Shown in pieces: positions 1-6,834 of a stretch of DNA of 22,325 nt. Below the pieces are notes generated by a model, which was not told where the DNA came from, ran no database searches, and saw only the letters and a program-made list of their open reading frames with translations. The stretch is from DASYUM01 sp036001225 (lineage in GTDB: Bacteria; Methylomirabilota; Methylomirabilia; Rokubacteriales; DASRDR01). The translations under genes were made by a program, and so were the position numbers. The DNA is taken from positions 1-22,325 of the forward strand of contig DASYUM010000093.1 of NCBI GenBank assembly GCA_036001225.1. The letters run 5' to 3'. Within the stretch, counting starts at the first letter, position 1, and each line of letters starts with the position of its first letter.

Positions 1-577
1 CGCCCGGCAGCACGACTTCCCACATCACGTGGAAGCTGCCCGCCCCCATGTTCCGCGCCGCCAGCACCAGGAGGGGATCCACGCGCTTGGTCGCCTCGGC
101 CACGTATAGGAGCAGGGTGGCGAACGTGCCCATGAACACGATCGAGTACTTCTGCGACTCGCCGATGCCGAACCACAGGATGCTCAGCGGGATCCAGGAG
201 AGCGACGGAAGCGGCCGGATGAGCGACAGCACCGGATCCACGACCGCCTTGGCCACCCGGGAGGTGCCCATGAGGATGCCGAGCGGGATGGCTGCCGACG
301 CCGAGAGGAGGTAGCCGACGAACACCCGGCGGGCGCTGGTCAGGATGTGGCTCGGCAGCTCCCCGCTAGCTGCCAGCTTCCGGGCCTCCGCCCACACGCC
401 GGCCGGCGAGGGCAGGAAGAGCGGCGAGATCAAGCCGAGGGCGGTGACGAAGTGCCAGATCGCGAAGAACGCCAGCGCCGCGCCGACGCTGATCAGCGCG
501 TACCGCCAGCCCCCCAGCCCGGCCAGGAGACCCGGCGGGGCGGGGCTCTTCTCGATGCGCGGCTCGACCGCTTCCAT
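1..577 (-). CDS. ABC transporter permease, SsuC/TauC type (3' end beyond window)
   Basis: Inner-membrane permease of a nitrate/sulfonate/taurine-type (NitT/TauT) ABC importer. The minus-strand frame is open from the ATG at 577 to the window edge, giving 192 residues of a family usually about 250-270 long. Seen: a short basic/acidic N-terminus (MEAVEPRIEK), a first membrane segment (YALISVGAALAFFAIWHFV), the typical LFLPSPAGVWAEA stretch, an amphipathic SARRVFVGYLLSASAAIPLG region, the RPLPSLSWIPLSILWFGIGE motif of this family, a segment near FMGTFATLLLYVAEA, and the start of the EAA loop that docks to the ATPase (ARNMGAG...VVLPG) at the edge. It follows the binding-protein gene at 955-1938 in the same direction after a 377-base gap with repeats, so it is probably that protein's permease. 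The ribosome site upstream is only a G-rich run, so the exact start is less sure than the identity. Confidence 0.9.
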   Translation of the reverse strand, partial: MEAVEPRIEKSPAPPGLLAGLGGWRYALISVGAALAFFAIWHFVTALGLISPLFLPSPAGVWAEARKLAASGELPSHILTSARRVFVGYLLSASAAIPLGILMGTSRVAKAVVDPVLSLIRPLPSLSWIPLSILWFGIGESQKYSIVFMGTFATLLLYVAEATKRVDPLLVLAARNMGAGSFHVMWEVVLPG

Positions 578-664
578 GTCCGGGTGTCTTCCGAGACCCC
601 CCCGAGATTCTAGCAGCCTGTCAGGTTAACAACGCGCGCCGCGCCGCCGAACCGCCAAGGGCCG

Positions 665-734
665 GTGTTCCGCTCCGAGCGCCGGCTTTCCCGGCGGCCC
701 ACCCACCCAACCCTAAAAGGGGGGAGGCCTCGGA
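665..734. repeat. Imperfect intergenic repeat, copy A
   Basis: Bases 665-695 align with 811-841 with only a few differences; the shared core is TCCGCTCCGAGCGC then GGCTTT. The end of the copy (GGGGAGGCCTCGGA, 721-734) is identical to 855-868. The GC-rich core folds into a hairpin (80-85 pairing with 91-96 of this 600-block, i.e. 680-685 with 691-696) around a CTTTC loop. The middle part differs in length from copy B. Confidence 0.65.
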
Positions 735-735
735 A

Positions 736-752
736 GGGGCCGTCGAGGCCCC
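736..752. repeat. Hairpin GGGGCC-GTCGA-GGCCCC, shared with 17652-17667
   Basis: A perfect 6-bp inverted repeat with a 5-base loop. Sixteen bases (738-753) recur exactly at 17652-17667, also in an intergenic gap on the same side of minus-strand genes. There is no T-run, so it is not a classical intrinsic terminator. It may be a dispersed REP-like element. Confidence 0.5.
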
Positions 753-810
753 CTCCGAGGGTCTGTCGGAGATTCGCGCGCCGACCGTCTGCACTACCGC
801 CGACCGTCAG

Positions 811-868
811 GTGGTCCGCTCCGAGCGCGGGCTTTGCCCGGGCTCTTTCCTCCTGGGGAGGCCTCGGA
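811..868. repeat. Imperfect intergenic repeat, copy B
   Basis: Second copy of the element at 665-734. Its core folds as GAGC (823-826), a G/G mismatch, CGGGC (828-832), a TTT loop, GCCCG (836-840) and GCTC (842-845). Stem bases differ from copy A yet both copies still pair, which hints that the fold rather than the exact sequence is kept. Confidence 0.65.
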
Positions 869-954
869 GAATGCGCGCCGCCGGGCGTCGCGGGGCTGGG
901 CCCCGCCGCCCGGGGCGCGCGGTCCCCAAAGTGTTCCGACACCCCTCCGAATAA

Positions 955-1938
955 CTAGTCCGGCCAGAGCTTGGGGTTCATCCACTCCGCGGGGTCGGGG
1001 CGGGTGGCGATCCGGCCCGTGCTGTGGGCCCACTCGACGAGCTGGTTCAGGACCCGGAGGATGTTGGGGGCCATCGCCTTCTGCTTCGTCCCCTCGTAGT
1101 AGGTGAAGAGGCGGAGGCTGTCCAGCGCCTTGGTCGGTTCGGCGCGATAGCAGGCGGCGATGGCGGCCGCCGCGTCGGCCGGGTTGGACTTGACGAACGC
1201 GATCGCCTTGGTGAGCCCGCGCAGGATGGCGCCGGCCGGCGGCGGGGTGCCGTCGATCAGGTCGCGCCGCATCACGACGACGTCCCCGGCGGCGATCGCG
1301 CCTTCGCGCTTGTAGAGGTTGGTGTCGGCGTTGGTGGCCAGGATCTTGGCGCCCGACTGCCCGGCCAGCGCCGACGACAGCGTCGGCTGCCAGATCGAGT
1401 AGGCGTCGATCTGGCCCCGGGCGAACGCGGTCGTGATGTCGGTCACGGTGAGGGGGACGATCTCGACGTCTTTGCGGGTCAGGCCGGCGTCCTGGAGCAA
1501 GAGCGACAGCGTGACCTCCGCGCTCGAGTTGTTCGGCACCCCGATCTTCTTCCCCCGCAGCTCCTCGATCCGGTTGATCCCCGGGCGGGCCGCCACGCCC
1601 TCCTGGCCGGCCGCTTCGTCGATCATGCCGACCCAGTAGAAGGTGCGGTTGCCCTTGGCCATCTCGGCGACGGCGGCCAGCTGTCCGGTGTTGGTCCAGC
1701 CGATGGCGCCACTGGTCAGGGCCAGCATGCGGTCGGCGCTGCTGACGATGGTCTGGAACTTCACGTCGGCGCCGGCTTCCTTGAACCATCCCTTCTCGAT
1801 GCCGACGATGACCGGCACGTGCCCGTACCAGGTGCAGGATGCGCCGAAATCGACGCTGGCGGCTCCCGAGGCGCTGGTGAGGAGGGCGACCATTCCGGCG
1901 ACGACGAGGATCACGAGGACAACGCACCTGGCGTTCAT
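955..1938 (-). CDS. ABC transporter substrate-binding protein, NMT1/SsuA type
   Basis: Periplasmic binding protein of the NitT/TauT/SsuA class (NMT1/THI5-like fold), 327 residues. Seen: signal peptide MNARCVVLVILVVAGMVALL ending near SGA-A, then the family opening (FGASCTWYGHVPVIVGIEKG, then WFKEAGADV), ALTSGAIGWTNTGQ in the first lobe, the hinge-proximal LRGKKIGVPNNSSAE, and AFARGQIDAYSIWQPTL, the usual segment where the protein tests partner occupancy. I chose the ATG at 1938 rather than an upstream in-frame start at 1968 because the signal peptide begins there and AGAGGGGG lies just upstream. It follows the oxidoreductase gene by 60 bases and precedes a matching permease. The ligand cannot be read from sequence; relatives bind sulfonates, nitrate, pyrimidine precursors or aromatic acids. 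Confidence 0.9.
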   Translation of the reverse strand: MNARCVVLVILVVAGMVALLTSASGAASVDFGASCTWYGHVPVIVGIEKGWFKEAGADVKFQTIVSSADRMLALTSGAIGWTNTGQLAAVAEMAKGNRTFYWVGMIDEAAGQEGVAARPGINRIEELRGKKIGVPNNSSAEVTLSLLLQDAGLTRKDVEIVPLTVTDITTAFARGQIDAYSIWQPTLSSALAGQSGAKILATNADTNLYKREGAIAAGDVVVMRRDLIDGTPPPAGAILRGLTKAIAFVKSNPADAAAAIAACYRAEPTKALDSLRLFTYYEGTKQKAMAPNILRVLNQLVEWAHSTGRIATRPDPAEWMNPKLWPD

Positions 1939-1998
1939 GGCAGGCCCCCTCTGTGAAAGCGGTTCCAATTCTTCGGCCGGTGGCTCCCCGGCGGCCGG

Positions 1999-2898
1999 TC
2001 AGCGACGCTGACCCGCGCGGTCCAATCGGTCGTACAGGCGCAGCACCTCGAGGTAGTCGGTGATCGCGGGGCTGTCCGCCGCCTGACTCCCCGTCAGCCG
2101 GGCCGACCAGGCGAGTCGCCGGCGCGTGGCTTCGACCATGATCGGCTCCAGCCCCAGCTCGCGGATGACCTCGCTCACGCTCGTCATCTCCTCGGCCCGC
2201 CGACCGGCGTGGATGGGGTCGGAGGTGAGGCACATCCGGGCGAAGTCCGAGAACTTCACCGCGTCCATCGGCTCCGTGATCGCCGTGAAGGCCTCGCGGG
2301 CGACCCCGGCCCGGAATGCCGCGAACATGGCCTCGACGATGAGGGCCTCCATGCCCTTGGTGACCACGCTGCGCAGCATCTTGAGCGCCGCCGCCGCCCC
2401 CGGGCGGCCCGGGACCAGCGTGACGTTCAGGCCGAGCGGAGCGAACAGTCGCTTGAACTCGTCGGCTCCGCTGCCCGAGACGTAGAGCGGCACGGCCGCG
2501 CCGTACAGGGAGGCTGCCCCCATCAGCTCGGCGTCCACGAAGCGGGCACCGGTGGCGGCGACCGCGGCCGCGATGGCTTCCTTCGCCGCCGGCGAGACGG
2601 CGTTGATGTCGGCGAAGATCTGGCCCGGCCGCAGGAATGCCGCCGTCTCCGACGCCACCGCGGCGGCCGCCCCCGGCGCCACGGCCGAGAAGAGCACATC
2701 GGCCTGCCGCGCGAGCGCCTCCACCGTATCCACCAGCTGGACCCCGAGCCTCGCCGCCGCCTCCCGAAACTCCGCCGCATAGGGCGGCGCGTGGCGCGGG
2801 CCCCGACAGAAGGCGGCCACCGAGCCGGTCCCCTTGAGGCCGCTCGCGAAGACCCGGGCGGCCTCCCCGAAGCCGATGAACCCGACTCGAAGCGCCAT
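1999..2898 (-). CDS. NAD(P)-dependent oxidoreductase, DUF1932 / 6-phosphogluconate-dehydrogenase-like
   Basis: Predicted cytosolic NAD(P)-dependent beta-hydroxyacid-type dehydrogenase, 299 residues. Seen: N-terminal Rossmann motif VGFIGFGEAARVFASGL (residues 5-21, G9-x-G11-x-x-A), FSAVAPGAA and IFADINAVSP loops of the NAD domain, VDAELMGAAS at 121-130 where relatives hold the substrate-binding DxPVSG-like loop, and an all-helical C-terminal half with ALKMLRSVVTKGMEALIVEA (171-190), which carries the lysine-rich helix typical of DUF1932 proteins. The ATG at 2898 is the only start that leaves the Rossmann motif at the N-terminus. The gene lies 20 bases after the aminotransferase and 60 before the binding protein, in one transcription direction, so it may handle an intermediate of the same pathway. 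The substrate is unknown. Confidence 0.88.
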   Translation of the reverse strand: MALRVGFIGFGEAARVFASGLKGTGSVAAFCRGPRHAPPYAAEFREAAARLGVQLVDTVEALARQADVLFSAVAPGAAAAVASETAAFLRPGQIFADINAVSPAAKEAIAAAVAATGARFVDAELMGAASLYGAAVPLYVSGSGADEFKRLFAPLGLNVTLVPGRPGAAAALKMLRSVVTKGMEALIVEAMFAAFRAGVAREAFTAITEPMDAVKFSDFARMCLTSDPIHAGRRAEEMTSVSEVIRELGLEPIMVEATRRRLAWSARLTGSQAADSPAITDYLEVLRLYDRLDRAGQRR

Positions 2899-2918
2899 GC
2901 CGCCGCTCGCCGGCCCCC

Positions 2919-4283
2919 TCAGAGGCCGCCTTCCTCGCGGACGCGCCGCAGCGCGCGCTCCAGGCCACGACACGTCGTCTCGATGTCGTCGTCGGTGTGG
3001 GCGGCCGACACGAACCCGTCGGTCCGCATCAGATCCACCCCTTCGAACAGCATCGCCTTCCGGATCTTGGCCGTGGTCGCGCCCCAGCCGGCCAGCAGCT
3101 GATCGCTCTCGGCCCGGTGGTTCCGGTAGTCGCCGGCCAGCAGCCGCGGGGGGGCGCCCTTGCGGAACTTGAAGATGGAGGCCCGACCGTACGCGAATGC
3201 CTCCACCCCCAGGCGCTGGCACACATCGTTGAAGCCGGCGATGAGCCTCCGCGTCTGCGCCTTGGCGCGCTCGACGACGTCGGTGTCGCGCACGAGGCGC
3301 AGGGTCGCGATTCCGGCCGCCGCCACGCCGGGATTCGAGTTCCAGGTCCCCGGGTGCGGCACCATCCGGTAGCGGATCCACTCGGGATCCGGGCGCCAGG
3401 CCAGGACCTCCATGACGTCGGCCTTCCCGACGACGGCCCCGCCCGGGAGGCCGCCGGCCACGACCTTGCCCAGCGCGGTGAGGTCCGGCGTCACGCCGAA
3501 GTACTCCTGGGCGCCACCGCGGGCGTAGCGGAAGCCCGTCACCACCTCGTCGAAGACGAGGAGGACGCGCTTGCGGCTGGTCAGCTCGCGCAGCCCCTGG
3601 AGAAACGCCGGGTCGGTCGGGATGGTGTCGTCGAAGCAACCGCCCGGCTCCAGGATGATCCCGGCGATGTCGTCGTAGCGGTCGAGGGCCTGGGCCACGA
3701 CGGCGAGGTCGTTGAACGGCAACGTCGTCACGGTCTCCTGGATCGCCTTCGGCACCCCCTGCGAAAACGGGACGTCGTACGGCGGCAGGACCCCCAGACA
3801 GACGGCGTCGTGCCAGCCGTGGTAGGTGGCCTGGAACTTGAGGATGCGGTCCCGCCCGGTGTAGGCCCGGGCGACGCGGATCGCCATCTGCGTCGCCTCG
3901 CCGCCGGACGCGACGAAGCGGACCCGCTCGGCCGAGGGCACCAGCGACTTCACGAGCTCGGCCCACTCCACCGCCAGCGGCGATTCGCCCCCCGCGTGAA
4001 ACCCGTCGGGAGCCTGGCGCGTCACCGCCTCCACCACCGCCGGATGCGCGTGCCCGAGCAACATCGCGCCGTGGCCGAGCCAGTAATCCACATACTCGAA
4101 CCCGTCGGCGTCCCACTTGTGCGCGCCGCGATTCGCGGTGATGAACAGCGGGAACGGCGCCAGGGCCCGCCCGGTGTGGGTGATGCCGCCCGGGGTCAGG
4201 CTACACTGGCGTTCCCACAACGCCTTCGACCGGGGATACCGCCGGACGAACGCCGCCTCGATGGTGTCGGTGGCCGTCGTCAT
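2919..4283 (-). CDS. Class III pyridoxal-phosphate aminotransferase / glutamate-1-semialdehyde mutase-like
   Basis: Fold-type I PLP enzyme of 454 residues, closest in pattern to glutamate-1-semialdehyde 2,1-aminomutase (HemL) and its non-haem relatives. Seen: GHGAMLLGHAHPAVVEAV (70-87), the phosphate-binding ASGGEATQMA (125-134), YHGWHDA (154-160) that stacks on the cofactor ring, ILEPGG (210-215), LLVFDEVVTGFR (241-252) with the PLP-nitrogen Asp245, and Lys273 in ALGKVVAGGLPGG as the Schiff-base lysine. The context (MmgE/PrpD, oxidoreductase, importer) argues for a catabolic transamination or amino-shift rather than tetrapyrrole synthesis. The ATG at 4283 overlaps the stop of the upstream MmgE/PrpD gene as ATGA (4280-4283), which suggests translational coupling. 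The acceptor and donor are unknown. Confidence 0.92.
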   Translation of the reverse strand: MTTATDTIEAAFVRRYPRSKALWERQCSLTPGGITHTGRALAPFPLFITANRGAHKWDADGFEYVDYWLGHGAMLLGHAHPAVVEAVTRQAPDGFHAGGESPLAVEWAELVKSLVPSAERVRFVASGGEATQMAIRVARAYTGRDRILKFQATYHGWHDAVCLGVLPPYDVPFSQGVPKAIQETVTTLPFNDLAVVAQALDRYDDIAGIILEPGGCFDDTIPTDPAFLQGLRELTSRKRVLLVFDEVVTGFRYARGGAQEYFGVTPDLTALGKVVAGGLPGGAVVGKADVMEVLAWRPDPEWIRYRMVPHPGTWNSNPGVAAAGIATLRLVRDTDVVERAKAQTRRLIAGFNDVCQRLGVEAFAYGRASIFKFRKGAPPRLLAGDYRNHRAESDQLLAGWGATTAKIRKAMLFEGVDLMRTDGFVSAAHTDDDIETTCRGLERALRRVREEGGL

Positions 4284-5650
4284 TCCCTGGACTCCTGTCT
4301 CGTCACCGGATCGCTCCCGCGTCCGAGCGCCGCCCACAGGGGCGCCAGGTCGTCGTGCCGCTCGACCTCCCGCAGCACGCCCAGCGCTCGCCGGGCTCCC
4401 GACTCGCCGAGCACCGGTGCGGCCAGGCGCAGAAACTTGTCGTCCACTTCCGGCGCCGTCAACGGGTCCTCGGCCGAGCCCTTGATCGTCAGCACCTCCC
4501 GCTCGCACTTCCGGCCGTCGGTCGTCCTGATCTCGACCCGGGCCGCCCGCCGCGCGGGGTACATCGCGTCCAGCCTCGGATCGAGGGCCAGTCGCACGCG
4601 CGCCGCCAGCTCGAGAATCCGAGCCTCCCCGAGTCGCCGCTCCTGCATCTGCTCGACGCCGAGCTCGCCGTCGGCGAGGGCCGCCGCCACCGTGTAGGGC
4701 AGGCTGTACTGCGCCGCCTCCACCGAGCGCGGCGCCGGATCGTCGATCGTGACCGCCCGCTGGTGGGTCCACACCATCAGCTCCTGGATCTGCTCGGAGG
4801 CCAGCCGCTCTTCCCGGCGGAGCGTGAGGGCCGCCTCGACCGCCGCGTGGGTCCACAGGCAGGCCGGAAACCGCTTGACGTAGGTCTCGGTGATCCGCCA
4901 CCGGCGTCCCAATTCGGCGAGGAGGTCGGCCTCGCCGCCGCCGGCCTGGTGGGGTTCCTCGAGCCGGGTCGGCGGCCCGGTGAACCCGGCCTCGGCCAGG
5001 AGCGCGGCGGTGGTGCCCGTCACCGCGCCCCAGCCCAAACTCTCCTTGGTCATGGCGCCGTGAGGGATGCTGTCGAGGACGGGCGAGACCGGCAGGTGGC
5101 ACCGGGCGATCCCGAGGGCGTCCATGATGCCCCGCCGATCCAGGCCGAGCAGCCGGGCCACCGCGGCCGCCGCGCCATAGGCATCCGGCGCCCCCGAGCC
5201 GTAGATCCGCTCACGGGGCCGCGCGTTGAGGATGGCGCCGGCATGGATCGCGATCTCGTATCCCACCACGACTCCCGCCAGCACGTCCCGGCCCGAGCGC
5301 TTCCGGGCCTCGGCGGCGGCCAGCGCCGCCGGCACCACGGCCGCCCCCGGATGGCTCATCGACCAGTAGTGGCCGTCGTCGAAGTCCAGCGCGCTCGCCA
5401 GCACGGCATTGGCCAGGACGGCCTGGGAGATCGAAGCCCGGCGTCCGGTCGTCCAGACCGTGGCCTGACCCGCGCCGGCCTCGGCCTCCACCAGGGCGAG
5501 CACCGCCCGGCTGGCGCGGACGCCGCCACCGGCCAGGGCGCACCCCACCGTATCGATCAGCGCGGTCTTCGCGCGCGCCACCACCGCCGGCGGCAGGTTC
5601 CCGCAATCCGTATCGCCGACGAAGCTCGCGACGGCGTCCGCCCGGGTCAT
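4280..5650 (-). CDS. MmgE/PrpD family protein (first of two)
   Basis: Member of the MmgE/PrpD family (2-methylcitrate dehydratase, cis-aconitate decarboxylase and many of unknown substrate), 456 residues from the ATG at 5650. Seen: LPPAVVARAKTALIDTVGCA near the N-terminus, DFDDGHYWSMSHPGAAVVPA with the conserved Asp and His residues, VVGYEIAIHAG, GSGAPDAYGAAAAVARLLGL, AMTKESLGWGAVTG carrying the conserved active-site lysine, and VKRFPACLWTHAAVEAAL with the later conserved histidine. A GTG at 5719 would add 23 residues, but it lies downstream of a possible promoter and the added peptide looks unrelated to the family, so I prefer 5650 despite a poor ribosome site. First gene of the minus-strand operon. 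Substrate unknown; family members act on short branched or unsaturated organic acids. Confidence 0.88.
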   Translation of the reverse strand: MTRADAVASFVGDTDCGNLPPAVVARAKTALIDTVGCALAGGGVRASRAVLALVEAEAGAGQATVWTTGRRASISQAVLANAVLASALDFDDGHYWSMSHPGAAVVPAALAAAEARKRSGRDVLAGVVVGYEIAIHAGAILNARPRERIYGSGAPDAYGAAAAVARLLGLDRRGIMDALGIARCHLPVSPVLDSIPHGAMTKESLGWGAVTGTTAALLAEAGFTGPPTRLEEPHQAGGGEADLLAELGRRWRITETYVKRFPACLWTHAAVEAALTLRREERLASEQIQELMVWTHQRAVTIDDPAPRSVEAAQYSLPYTVAAALADGELGVEQMQERRLGEARILELAARVRLALDPRLDAMYPARRAARVEIRTTDGRKCEREVLTIKGSAEDPLTAPEVDDKFLRLAAPVLGESGARRALGVLREVERHDDLAPLWAALGRGSDPVTRQESRE

Positions 5651-5709
5651 TCGTGACCCGGCAGAGAGGCAAAACGGAAATTCGTTCGCTCGATCATGAG
5701 TTTCTGCGG

Positions 5710-5738
5710 ATCGTGACACGCGGATATTAGCCCGTCAA
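5710..5738 (-). promoter_or_regulatory. Possible promoter for the minus-strand operon
   Basis: Read on the minus strand, TTGACG (5738-5733) is followed after 17 bases by CACGAT (5715-5710). The -35 fits sigma-70 well and the -10 only partly. It lies 60 bases upstream of the preferred ATG at 5650. Confidence 0.3.
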
Positions 5739-5772
5739 GGGGCGGCACGCGGCGCAGCTGGGGTTTCGCATC

Positions 5773-5801
5773 TTGACACGGAGTGGCGCTCGCGGCAGGC
5801 T
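5773..5801 (+). promoter_or_regulatory. Possible promoter for the selenoprotein gene
   Basis: TTGACA (5773-5778) is a perfect -35 box. The -10 at the standard 17-base spacing is CAGGCT (5796-5801), which is poor. The position 40 bases before the ATG at 5841 is reasonable. Confidence 0.3.
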
Positions 5802-5840
5802 TCCGGGGATCACCAAACCAGCCTGACCAGGGAGAGGACC

Positions 5841-6530
5841 ATGCGTATCGGCATCGTCGGTGACTTCGATCCGCGGAACCGGACGCACCTCGCGACCAAC
5901 GAGGCCGTGGGCCACCTGGGTCTCGACCTCGCGTGGGTGCCGACGGACGAGGTCGGGGACGACCCGGAAGTGCGGCTGGCCACCTATGCGGGCGTCTGGA
6001 TCGCGCCGGCCAGCCCCTATCGCCGCATGGAGGGGGCGCTGGTCGCGATCCGGTACGCGCGCGAGCGCGGCGTGCCGCTGGTCGGCACCTGAGGCGGCTT
6101 CCAGCACGCGATCGTCGAGTTCGCGCGCCACGTCCTCGGGATCGAGGACGCCGACCACGCCGAGACGAATCCCACCGCCGAGCGGCTCGCCATCACGCCG
6201 CTGGCCTGCTCGCTGGTGGGCCAGCGAGAGACCGTGACGCTCGTCCCCGGCACGCGGGCCGCCGTGCTCTACGGGGCCGCGACCGCCACCGAGGACTATT
6301 TCTGCAACTACGGCGTCAACCCGGCCTACCGGCGCCCGCTGGAGGCGGCCGGGCTGAGCGTGAGCGGGATCGGAGGCGAGGGCGAGATCCGGATCGTCGA
6401 GCTGCCCGGCCACCCCTTCTTCCTGGCCACGCTCTTCCTGCCCCAGACCTGCTCGACCGCGAGCCGGCCGCACCCGCTCCTGGCCGGTTACGCGGCCGCG
6501 GTGAGCGAGTACAGCCAGCCCCGCGTCTGA
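5841..6530 (+). CDS. CTP synthase C-terminal region-related selenoprotein (TGA at 6090-6092 read as selenocysteine)
   Basis: Class I glutamine-amidotransferase-like protein resembling the C-terminal glutaminase domain of CTP synthase; 229 residues if TGA is read through. Seen: RIGIVGDFD at the N-terminus, the family's VWIAPASPYRRMEGALVAIRYARE, then VPLVGT followed by TGA and GGFQHAIVEFARHVLG. In CTP synthase that TGA position is the nucleophilic Cys of GTCxGxQ, so Sec84 replaces the catalytic cysteine. The frame continues for 145 more codons of clear family sequence (AETNPTAERLAITPLACSLV, EDYFCNYGVNPAYRRPLEAAG) to a TGA stop at 6528-6530. A SECIS-like hairpin follows the TGA at the proper distance. 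The ATG at 5841 has AGGGAGAGG upstream. The terminal HPEF of CTP synthase is HPFF here, so the triad Glu is missing and ordinary glutaminase chemistry is doubtful. Relatives with Cys or Sec are known as a family of undetermined function. Pseudogenisation is the alternative, but the position of the TGA argues strongly against it. Confidence 0.88.
6104..6128 (+). promoter_or_regulatory. Candidate bacterial SECIS element
   Basis: Directly downstream of the in-frame TGA the mRNA can fold: 6104-6105 and 6107-6111 pair with 6127-6128 and 6121-6125 (GC-A-CGCGA against TCGCG-C-GC, one A/C mismatch). The loop TCGTCGAGT (6112-6120) contains a GU at 6114-6115. The loop G lies 21 bases after the TGA, inside the usual range for bacterial SelB-binding hairpins. 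The fold was done by eye. Confidence 0.6.
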
Positions 6531-6834
6531 CGCCCGATCGGGCCCGAGCCTGGGCCGCCTGCGCTTGCATGCGCTTGCCTTCGGTATCGCCGCGTTTTAC
6601 GATGAGTGTGCTGGGGAGCTGGCGGGCGTGGGCACGCGACCGCGCTTCGCGCGCCTCACGTCCCCTGGCCGGACCGCATGACCTCGGGGTTCGCCTCGCC
6701 GAGTGCTCATCACCGCCCGCGGGAGTGGGCGGCTACCATCCCCCACGTCGAGGCGCGCGGTCCCCCTCCCACGCCACACCACCGTGCTCCACAGACTGCG
6801 TTCGAGCATCGTGTGCGGAGAATGGAGGATTCGA
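6531..6834. other. Intergenic region, no gene seen
   Basis: Just over 300 bases between the selenoprotein gene and the small secreted-protein gene. Apart from the palindrome at its start, it holds a short direct repeat (GCGCTTGC at 6561 and 6571) and GC-rich text without a coding frame that looks like protein. No convincing promoter was found, though the next gene probably needs one here. Confidence 0.5.
6532..6556 (+). terminator. Palindrome and hairpin after the selenoprotein stop
   Basis: The perfect palindrome GCCCGATCGGGC (6532-6543) starts two bases after the stop and overlaps a second possible hairpin, GGCCC (6541-6545) with GGGCC (6552-6556). There is no T-run, so its role as a terminator is a guess. 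Confidence 0.25.

Larger units (their letters stand above)
578..954. other. Intergenic region with repeated hairpins, no gene
   Basis: This 377-base gap lies between the permease and binding-protein genes. I find no convincing coding frame. It holds two diverged copies of one element (665-734 and 811-868), a perfect 6-bp hairpin at 736-752, a duplicated 10-mer GCCGACCGTC (780-789 and 799-808), and a further GTGTTCCG at 931 echoing the start of copy A at 665. A gap this long inside an apparent operon could be a processing or attenuation site, or simply a place where repeats accumulated. Confidence 0.6.

Noticed and set aside
794..2968. A 724-codon minus-strand open frame, and similar long frames on both strands (for example 2997-4697, 7353-8864, 12021-13511, 15266-16600 on the plus strand)
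   Set aside because: They are opposite-strand or out-of-frame copies of genes with clear family motifs. Their translations are Arg/Gly/Pro-rich with no domain pattern, as expected from high GC.
5841..6092. Reading the first half of the selenoprotein gene as a truncated protein or pseudogene
   Set aside because: The frame continues with family sequence after the TGA, the TGA sits at the catalytic cysteine position, and a SECIS-like hairpin follows. A nonsense mutation is less likely than recoding.
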